10,627 nucleotides of DNA from Gemmatimonadales bacterium. Lineage in GTDB: Bacteria; Gemmatimonadota; Gemmatimonadetes; Gemmatimonadales; GWC2-71-9. The position numbers were made by a program, and so were the translations under genes. The stretch spans positions 1-10,627 of the forward strand of contig JAICPP010000108.1 of NCBI GenBank assembly GCA_025929805.1, given 5' to 3'. This document shows positions 5,914 through 10,627 of the stretch, in pieces; positions within the stretch are counted from its first letter, which is position 1, and every line of letters begins with the position of its first letter. The notes beneath the pieces are model-generated. The model did not search any database and was not told the DNA's origin. It was given only the letters and a program-made list of their open reading frames with translations.

Positions 5914-7326
5914 TCAGCGTACCACCTCCATATGCGCCATCATCCCGGCGGCGTGGTGCTCCAGGATGTGGCAGTGGTACATCCACTCCCCCGGACGATC
6001 GTCGGGCATCCATGCGATCCGCACGCGGCTCTTGGGGGGCACGTTGACCGTGTCCTCCCAGGAGCGGAACGCCGGCGGCTTCCCGTTCACTTCCAGAACC
6101 TGGAAGAAGAAACCATGGAGATGGAAGGGGTGGTCCATCATCGTATCGTTCACGATGTCCCACACCTGGAGCTCGCCCACCTTCACCGGCCGGTCGCGGT
6201 GGTGCTGCTCCCTGTTGATCAGAAAATCGACCCCATGCCGAAGGCTCGGGCGCACGCCCAGGCGCACCTCGCGGGTCGGGCTCACGGACCCGGTGACGAG
6301 TGGCTCAATAGATCGAATTCTCTCAGGGATTACGGCTCGGGATAGGGCCGTAGAGCCGACAAGCAGCGTGGCGAAACGCTCCACCCGCACCCGGGCGATG
6401 CTGCGTCGGTTGTAGGGGAGCGACTCGATTCGGAGTGTCTCACCTTGTGTAAAGGAACCTACGGCGAGGTCCACTCGATCGGCAGGTACCAGCAGTACCT
6501 CGTCAGTGGTGACCGGCGACTCGAGCAGCCCGCCGTCGGTGCCGAGGATCTTGAAGGGACGTCCTCCGATAGAGAGGCGTACATAGCGGGCACTCGCAGC
6601 ATTGACCACGCGCCAGCGTTCCACCTGGCCGGCCGCAATCGTGAGCTCGGGCTCCTTCTTTCCATTTACCAGCCGGGTGCTGCCCTCTCGTCCATTGTGC
6701 TGCTCGATCCACCAGCCTGGCGGCTTGATCTGCCCTTTACGGTCGAGCTGCACGTCATCGAGCACGAGCACCCGCTCGGCATCCAGTTGTGGCTCATCCG
6801 GCCCCCGTACGACAATGGTACCATAGAGCCCGCGCTCCAGTTGCACCGTTTCGTTCGAGTGCGGGTGATACCAAAAGGTGCCTGAGTCAGGGAGCTTGAA
6901 ACGGTACGTGAAAATCTCGCCCGGTGCGATTGGGTGCTGCACCATGTCAGTGCCGTCCATTGCCGCCGGTATCCGAAGTCCGTGCCAGTGGAGAGTTGTC
7001 GGCTCAGGAAGCTGGTTAACGAGCCGGATCTCCAGCACGTCGCCGACGCGTGCCTCGATCGTTGGACCGGGGATCTGTCCGTTGAAGCCCCAGGCCCGTG
7101 TCAGCCTGCCCGGAGTGAACTCCCAGTCCATCTCTCGAGCCACGAGCTCGACCTCCACAACCGAGAGGCCCGGGTCGGGGATAGCCGCTGCATAGGCCTG
7201 GGCGTATGCCTCCTCTGCGCCAGCTGTCACCGCATGGACGACCGGTCCATGAGTATGTCCGTGATCTCCGTGCCTATGGGTAGCGTGCCCGTTGTGGGCG
7301 CCATGATGGTGTGATGCGGATGTCAT
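5914..7326 (-). CDS. Multicopper oxidase with His-rich N-terminus
   Basis: 470 residues with the three-cupredoxin layout of laccase/CueO/CotA-type oxidases. All four copper motifs are intact: HWHG (His113, His115), WYHPHS (His154, His156), HPFHLHG (His399, 402, 404) and HCHILEHHAAGMM (His451, Cys452, His453, His457, Met462). Type 1, 2 and 3 copper sites should therefore form, giving four-electron reduction of O2 coupled to oxidation of a metal or phenolic substrate. The first 31 residues contain 11 histidines. No signal peptide, Tat motif or lipobox is visible, and an in-frame TAG lies 15 bases upstream of ATG 7326, so no longer N-terminus exists. The ribosome site (AGAGGC) is weak. The M20 pseudogene follows directly. 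Cuprous oxidase or laccase-like function is inferred; substrate unknown. Confidence 0.93.
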   Translation of the reverse strand: MTSASHHHGAHNGHATHRHGDHGHTHGPVVHAVTAGAEEAYAQAYAAAIPDPGLSVVEVELVAREMDWEFTPGRLTRAWGFNGQIPGPTIEARVGDVLEIRLVNQLPEPTTLHWHGLRIPAAMDGTDMVQHPIAPGEIFTYRFKLPDSGTFWYHPHSNETVQLERGLYGTIVVRGPDEPQLDAERVLVLDDVQLDRKGQIKPPGWWIEQHNGREGSTRLVNGKKEPELTIAAGQVERWRVVNAASARYVRLSIGGRPFKILGTDGGLLESPVTTDEVLLVPADRVDLAVGSFTQGETLRIESLPYNRRSIARVRVERFATLLVGSTALSRAVIPERIRSIEPLVTGSVSPTREVRLGVRPSLRHGVDFLINREQHHRDRPVKVGELQVWDIVNDTMMDHPFHLHGFFFQVLEVNGKPPAFRSWEDTVNVPPKSRVRIAWMPDDRPGEWMYHCHILEHHAAGMMAHMEVVR

Positions 7327-7642
7327 ACGACGCAGCCTCTAAAACGCGTTGCAGGATTGGAATCCGATCCAGCGCCTGGTTGAGACGCCGATCGGCAGGT
7401 CACCTATCGGTTTCGCTGTGCGAGGAGCTCTAATTTAACCTCTTGCACATCGCCCTGTTTTGCGCGCTGGCTGCGCCTTCTTGCAGGTCTCCCCGAGCGG
7501 CTTACCCCCCGGCCCAGAGTCTATGTCATTCGGCAATAACGCCTTGAAGTCCGCACTGCAGCCGTGCCAGCAATTTCACGATCCTTGCTCAGTTCCGTCC
7601 ACCCACCAGCGAGTTCAACCCCGAAGTTGGAGGTGACGGACG
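7327..7642. other. Divergent intergenic region, 316 bases
   Basis: This gap separates the leftward multicopper oxidase from the rightward membrane protein, so it should hold promoters for both. I find no convincing sigma70 pair. On the minus strand a TTAAAT at about 7433-7438 is a possible -10, but no good -35 accompanies it. A short inverted repeat GGATT-GG-AATCC is near 7355. A 34-codon TTG-started frame from about 7443 to 7546 (beginning LHIALFCALAAPSC) has no ribosome site and matches nothing I recognise. No RNA gene or repeat is seen. Confidence 0.5.
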
Positions 7643-8239
7643 ATGAGTCAACCGTTTTCGAGGATTCCGGATCCAGAAGCCCCCCGTCCTTTTAAGCGGC
7701 GACTGCAGCCTGGGGTGGTGCAGGAAGCAATGGGGAGGGCGATGCGGACAACGCAGCGGTACGGCAAGGATCTGTGGCAGCGAGGGAAGCGTCATCCGCG
7801 CACCCTGGCGTTGGTGGGTGGAACCATCGCGCTGACACTGGGGGGTGCCTACGCACTGAGCGCCTCAGGACGGTCACTCTGTCCTGCTCCGGCGGGGAAG
7901 GCGCCCCGGTTCATCCTGCTTATGGACCCGGTGCCCCAGGCGGCGGCGGGATCGGAGTTGGAAATCCACTATGATGTATGCGGCTTGCGATCGGACACTC
8001 CCTATCGCGGTCGGGTCCGGCTTTCCCAGCAGTCCACTGGGGGAAAGAAGAAGGCTGCCAAGACCAAGCCAATGGTTGTCACCTTCAAGGACACCGTTGA
8101 TGGCCCGGCCACGCGTCGGAGTCAGGAGCTAAAGCTCGGCACCATCAAGCCGGGGGCGTATACGCTCGAGCTCTCGATCACCGATAATTTGGGTCGGGAG
8201 CGTAAGAAACTGCAGAAACTTGTGGTCAAGGCGGAGTAA
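7643..8239 (+). CDS. Single-pass membrane protein with extracytoplasmic domain, function unknown
   Basis: 198 residues. ATG 7643 has a good ribosome site, GGAGGT at 7629-7634, 8 bases upstream. Residues 1-53 are basic and probably cytoplasmic (PFKRRLQPGVVQEAM, MRTTQRYGKDLWQRGKRHPR). One hydrophobic helix follows at about 54-74 (LALVGGTIALTLGGAYALSA). The rest looks like a small beta-sandwich outside the membrane: FILLMDPVPQAAAGSELEIHYDVCGL, then RGRVRLSQQ, a Lys-rich loop (GGKKKAAKTK) and a terminal strand pair (GAYTLELSITDNLGRERKKL). Cys80 and Cys113 could form a disulfide. I do not recognise a family. The TauE/SafE permease gene follows within about 40 bases, so the two may share a transcript. 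Confidence 0.75.
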   Translation: MSQPFSRIPDPEAPRPFKRRLQPGVVQEAMGRAMRTTQRYGKDLWQRGKRHPRTLALVGGTIALTLGGAYALSASGRSLCPAPAGKAPRFILLMDPVPQAAAGSELEIHYDVCGLRSDTPYRGRVRLSQQSTGGKKKAAKTKPMVVTFKDTVDGPATRRSQELKLGTIKPGAYTLELSITDNLGRERKKLQKLVVKAE

Positions 8240-8276
8240 CACCGGGCTCCGCTCGTGCTGAGGTGCATCGACGCCT

Positions 8277-9002
8277 ATAACTGACTTCCCCTGGCTCATC
8301 GGAGGCGCAGCGATCCTGGCCGGCGCGGTTGCGTCGGTTTCAGGCTTCGGCATCGGCAGCCTGCTGACCCCGCTGCTCATGCTCTCCATGCCCACGGCGC
8401 ATGCCGTGGCGGTCCTGGCCATCCCGCATTTCCTGGCCACTCTCATTCGATGGCTTCGGCTGAGATCCGACGTTCACCGGCCCACCTTCCGGCAGTTCGG
8501 GATCGCCAGCGCAATTGGAGGGCTGGGTGGAGCGCTTCTTCAGTCTCGCCTGGGCAGCTCGGTTCTGACCTTAGTACTCGCCGCGCTTCTTGTGCTCGCA
8601 GGCATGACCGAGCTGCTTCGCCACCCGGTTCCGCTGCCACCCACCCCCGCCTGGCGCCTGGTGGGCGGTTTTCTCTCCGGGGTGTTCGGCGGGTTGGTAG
8701 GCAATCAGGGTGGTATCCGGGCAGCCGCCCTGCTCGGTTTCCAGCTCCGGCCCCGTCAGATCGTTGCGACGGCTACGGCATCTGCCCTGTTGGTCGATGC
8801 CGCCCGGCTACCGATCTACGCTCTCTCTGCCGGCTCAGCCATTGCCGACAACGCTGTAATCCTGGTGGTGGCCTCGCTGGGGGTAGTACTGGGTACCCTG
8901 ATCGGTGTTCCCGTCCTCCGCAGGATCCCGGAGCCGATCTACCGCAGGCTGATCGGTGGTCTTCTTGTACTCCTGGGGGTCGGCCTGTTCGCCGCCGCCT
9001 GA
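8277..9002 (+). CDS. TauE/SafE family membrane permease, start codon unclear
   Basis: A TauE/SafE (DUF81) type permease with about seven or eight hydrophobic helices, as expected for exporters of sulfite or organosulfonates or other small anions. Helix 1 (WLIGGAAILAGAVASVSGFGIG) includes the family's glycine-rich SGFGIGSLLTPLL turn; the repeat half starts with LVGGFLSGVFGGLVGNQGG. The C-terminus is RLIGGLLVLLGVGLFAAA. The first in-frame ATG is at 8379, inside the end of helix 1, and would lose that helix. Upstream to the in-frame stop at 8259 there is no ATG, GTG or TTG. I place the boundary at ATA 8277, which has GAGGTG at 8260-8265 about 11 bases before; this gives 241 residues, near normal length. 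It may use a rare start, be mutated, or contain a sequence error. The substrate is not readable. Confidence 0.8.
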   Translation: MTDFPWLIGGAAILAGAVASVSGFGIGSLLTPLLMLSMPTAHAVAVLAIPHFLATLIRWLRLRSDVHRPTFRQFGIASAIGGLGGALLQSRLGSSVLTLVLAALLVLAGMTELLRHPVPLPPTPAWRLVGGFLSGVFGGLVGNQGGIRAAALLGFQLRPRQIVATATASALLVDAARLPIYALSAGSAIADNAVILVVASLGVVLGTLIGVPVLRRIPEPIYRRLIGGLLVLLGVGLFAAA

Positions 9003-9047
9003 GAGGTCGAGATCTCCCCGGCCGAGCATCTACGCCTGACTCCGGGG

Positions 9048-9077
9048 TTGCTGGTCACCCGAACACGCGACTATAGT
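9048..9077 (+). promoter_or_regulatory. Possible promoter of the small Cys/His protein gene
   Basis: TATAGT at 9072-9077 is a good -10. TTGCTG at 9048-9053 is a mediocre -35, 18 bases upstream. Transcription near 9084 would leave a leader of about 20 bases before ATG 9107. It would serve the 9107, 9548 and 10351 genes. Confidence 0.4.
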
Positions 9078-9106
9078 GCGACAGGCAAGAATCCAGCGAT
9101 CGGGTG

Positions 9107-9496
9107 ATGCAAGTATTTAGCAGATTGACCAAGCTGATAGTCCTCGCGTTAGCTGTCCTCGGTCCGGATCTCACTCTCGCGGTAATTCAGCCGACCCATT
9201 GTGCCTTACCTGCTGCTTCTGCCAGGCACCCGGTCAGTTCAGCGGAAGTGCACGGTGAACACCAAGCCCCGCACATCGACTGGTCCGACTCGCCTCACTC
9301 AGATTGCTCGCATTGTCCTGCGGCAGGGTGCGCGCAGTTGGCACCATGTTCGATCTCCTCGGCGTCGGCGGCACTGCCGGTGGTTCCGGGCATCACCCCG
9401 CCAATTAGCCGGCAGAGCCGTTTGGTCGCGGTCAGGGCATCTCTGCGTTCCACCACTCATCGGCCACCCACACCTCCTCCGCAAACCTCGTCCTAG
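9107..9496 (+). CDS. Small secreted Cys/His-rich protein, function unknown
   Basis: 129 residues from ATG 9107; a GTG directly before it (9104) is an alternative. Neither has a strong ribosome site. A signal peptide is evident (FSRLTKLIVLALAVLGPDLTLA). The mature protein is rich in His and Cys: HGEHQAPHIDWSDSPHSDC, then SHCPAAGCAQLAPC. The second part contains four cysteines within about 18 residues (C-x2-C-x5-C-x5-C), which suggests metal binding. The tail is a low-complexity RPPTPPPQTSS. Small secreted proteins of this style are often found before heavy-metal or copper handling genes, but I cannot assign a family. Immediately downstream are a nested hairpin and the barrel protein gene, implying one operon. 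Confidence 0.65.
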   Translation: MQVFSRLTKLIVLALAVLGPDLTLAVIQPTHCALPAASARHPVSSAEVHGEHQAPHIDWSDSPHSDCSHCPAAGCAQLAPCSISSASAALPVVPGITPPISRQSRLVAVRASLRSTTHRPPTPPPQTSS

Positions 9497-9538
9497 TGTG
9501 TCGGTAGTCCGGCCGCGCGGCCGGAAGCTCCACTAGGA
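9491..9538 (+). promoter_or_regulatory. Nested hairpin overlapping a stop codon and the next Shine-Dalgarno
   Basis: An outer 8-bp stem, TCCTAGTG (9491-9498) with CACTAGGA (9531-9538), encloses a perfect 16-base palindrome CCGGCCGCGCGGCCGG (9509-9524). The outer left arm contains the TAG of the preceding gene. The right arm covers the first four bases of the AGGAGG ribosome site (9535-9540) of the barrel gene. No run of T follows, so it is not a standard terminator. It could couple translation of the second gene to ribosome passage through the first. Confidence 0.5.
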
Positions 9539-9547
9539 GGATCGATC

Positions 9548-10354
9548 ATGCGGATGTTACGCACGGCCGCAGCGGTGGCCGGGCTCTTACAGTATTCCCT
9601 GGCGTCTCGTGGGTGGGCACAGATCGATTATCGCAATCTCGATGATGACCGACCGGTCCTCACCGAGGATGCCTACCCTGTGGAACGCTACGCGTTCGAG
9701 CTGCTGGTCCCCTATCGGTTTGAAGTCGAGGCCGGTGGCGACGAGCTCCACACCGCAGTTCCCGAGCTGGCCTTCGGTCTGATTCGGAACGGGCAGGTCG
9801 GCCTCAAACTGCCCTTGGCGGCGGTGGACGAGGGCACAGGAACGGACTGGGGTCTCGCCGGGGTTCGGATCTTTGGTCTCTACAACTTCAACACCGAGGC
9901 TCAAGCGTTGCCCGCGGTTTCGCTTCGGGGCGACGCGAGCTTCCCGGTCGGTTCGCTCGCGGAGGACGCAGCCCGGCTGGCTCTCAAGGCGATCCTCACG
10001 AGGAGCTGGGGCCGCTTGCGAACTCACCTCAATGCCTCGCGTGGGTTCGGATCGGAAGACGCCCTCTCCAGCGTCGAGCCGGTGCCTCGCTGGCGGGCGA
10101 GCTTCGCCGTCGACTGGACCCTCTTCCGCTCCAGCATGCTGTTGATCGCCGAGGTCGCCACTACCCAGCTGATCGACCGAGCGCCCAGCGGAGTGACGGC
10201 ATCCACAGGGGGACGTTGGCAATGGACGCCCACCCTGGTGCTCGATCTCGGGCTGACTCGGCGACTGAGCCACGATGGGCCGGATTTTGCCCTGACGGTG
10301 GCGGTTTCGCACGCGTTCGGGATCCGCAGCCTGATGCCCGGAGGGTCGCGGTGA
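9548..10354 (+). CDS. Outer-membrane beta-barrel 'transporter' type protein (Phenol_MetA_deg-like)
   Basis: 268 residues from ATG 9548, with an AGGAGG site at 9535-9540 and 7-nt spacing. A signal peptide (MRMLRTAAAVAGLLQYSLAS, then RGWAQ) suggests cleavage after GWA at residues 22-24. The mature sequence shows alternating amphipathic strands (RYAFELLVPYRFEVEAGGDE, PELAFGLIRNGQVGLKLPLA, AGVRIFGLYNFN, ALPAVSLRGDASFPVG) and ends in a strand, TVAVSHAFGIR. The pattern resembles the 'MetA-pathway of phenol degradation' or uncharacterised transporter barrels, often near metal-efflux or small-molecule uptake genes. The substrate is unknown. It overlaps the next gene by 4 bases (GTGA), so the two are coupled. 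Confidence 0.78.
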   Translation: MRMLRTAAAVAGLLQYSLASRGWAQIDYRNLDDDRPVLTEDAYPVERYAFELLVPYRFEVEAGGDELHTAVPELAFGLIRNGQVGLKLPLAAVDEGTGTDWGLAGVRIFGLYNFNTEAQALPAVSLRGDASFPVGSLAEDAARLALKAILTRSWGRLRTHLNASRGFGSEDALSSVEPVPRWRASFAVDWTLFRSSMLLIAEVATTQLIDRAPSGVTASTGGRWQWTPTLVLDLGLTRRLSHDGPDFALTVAVSHAFGIRSLMPGGSR

Positions 10355-10627
10355 GACTCAGGACACCGGGCCTGCTGGTGCTTGTTCTGCTGGTGCTGGG
10401 AGCAGCAGCCGCGGCGGCGCAGACGACTCGGGACGAGCAGTTCTACTACCCGGGCGCATTCAACTGGCAATTCTTGAAGAACTATCCCGAGGCCGCCCGG
10501 CTCTTCAACGCATTCGACTACGGACATGCCGTTCTCTACGAGCGGCTCTACACCCGGCAGGGGAAGGCTAGTCCCGAACTGGAGGAGGAGTATCGCTATC
10601 TGACCACCGACCTCCTCGTGCGCCCAC
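10351..10627 (+). CDS. Secreted protein, N-terminal part, function unknown
   Basis: An open frame starts at GTG 10351, preceded by GGAGGG about 5 bases upstream, and runs past the end of the window (92 codons visible). The GTG overlaps the TGA of the barrel gene. A strong signal peptide is present (RTPGLLVLVLLVLGAAAAAA), cleaved near AAAQ. The mature start reads FYYPGAFNWQFLKNYPEAARLFNAFDYGHAVLYERLYT, given here as shape only: aromatic-rich and helix-prone. I do not recognise the family. Co-translation with the barrel protein suggests they work together in the envelope. Confidence 0.75.
   Translation, partial: MRLRTPGLLVLVLLVLGAAAAAAQTTRDEQFYYPGAFNWQFLKNYPEAARLFNAFDYGHAVLYERLYTRQGKASPELEEEYRYLTTDLLVRP

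Noticed and set aside
7443..7546. Short TTG-started peptide (34 codons) in the 7327-7642 gap
   Set aside because: No ribosome site, no recognisable similarity, and too short to support on composition alone.
8450..9076. 208-codon plus-strand frame overlapping the permease
   Set aside because: Its product is Arg/Pro/Ser-rich with no domain, while the other frame gives a clear TauE/SafE permease.
9509..9524. Rho-independent terminator after the small Cys/His gene
   Set aside because: The GC palindrome has no T run after it and is directly followed by a ribosome site and a start codon.
9587..10312. 241-codon minus-strand open frame
   Set aside because: It is antisense to the barrel protein, which has a signal peptide and good ribosome site; no recognisable domain on the minus strand.

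Overview
The window is GC-rich (roughly 60-65% by eye) and gene-dense, with mostly short intergenic gaps. Several secreted proteins and lipoproteins, a TauE/SafE permease and an outer-membrane-type barrel suggest a Gram-negative bacterium. The protein styles remind me of Gemmatimonadota or a related soil or metagenomic lineage. That is an impression from the sequence, not a database result.

Layout from left to right. (1) Bases 1-291 are the C-terminal end of a molybdopterin (sulfite-oxidase-like) oxidoreductase. (2) Around 338-379 lies an isolated 3' half of a tRNA-like gene with no matching 5' half. It overlaps the antisense end of a DinB-fold gene, which forms a minus-strand operon with an OsmC peroxidase gene. 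(3) A plus-strand di-haem cytochrome c lipoprotein follows. (4) A minus-strand operon encodes a secreted DUF4142 protein and a cysteine-rich Crp/Fnr regulator, joined by a GTGA stop/start overlap. It is transcribed divergently from a SufR-like HTH regulator with a C-terminal cysteine cluster. The shared intergenic region holds a strong AT-rich palindrome overlapping a good sigma70 -35 box. (5) Next are a heavily damaged M20 metallopeptidase pseudogene and, just upstream of it on the minus strand, a His-rich multicopper oxidase. (6) After a 316-base gap, the plus strand encodes a single-pass membrane protein of unknown function, a TauE/SafE permease with no standard start codon at the right place, a small secreted Cys/His-rich protein, a beta-barrel 'transporter' type protein, and the start of another secreted protein that runs off the window.

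The common theme is redox and metal stress: peroxide reduction (OsmC), c-type haem electron transfer, copper oxidation (multicopper oxidase), a possible iron-sulfur sensing repressor, and a small Cys/His protein next to an envelope barrel. I see no integrase, transposase, CRISPR array, rRNA or complete tRNA. The most notable items are the divergent operator, the nested hairpin that can cover the Shine-Dalgarno of the barrel gene, the TauE/SafE gene with a missing start, the tRNA half, and the reconstructable M20 pseudogene.
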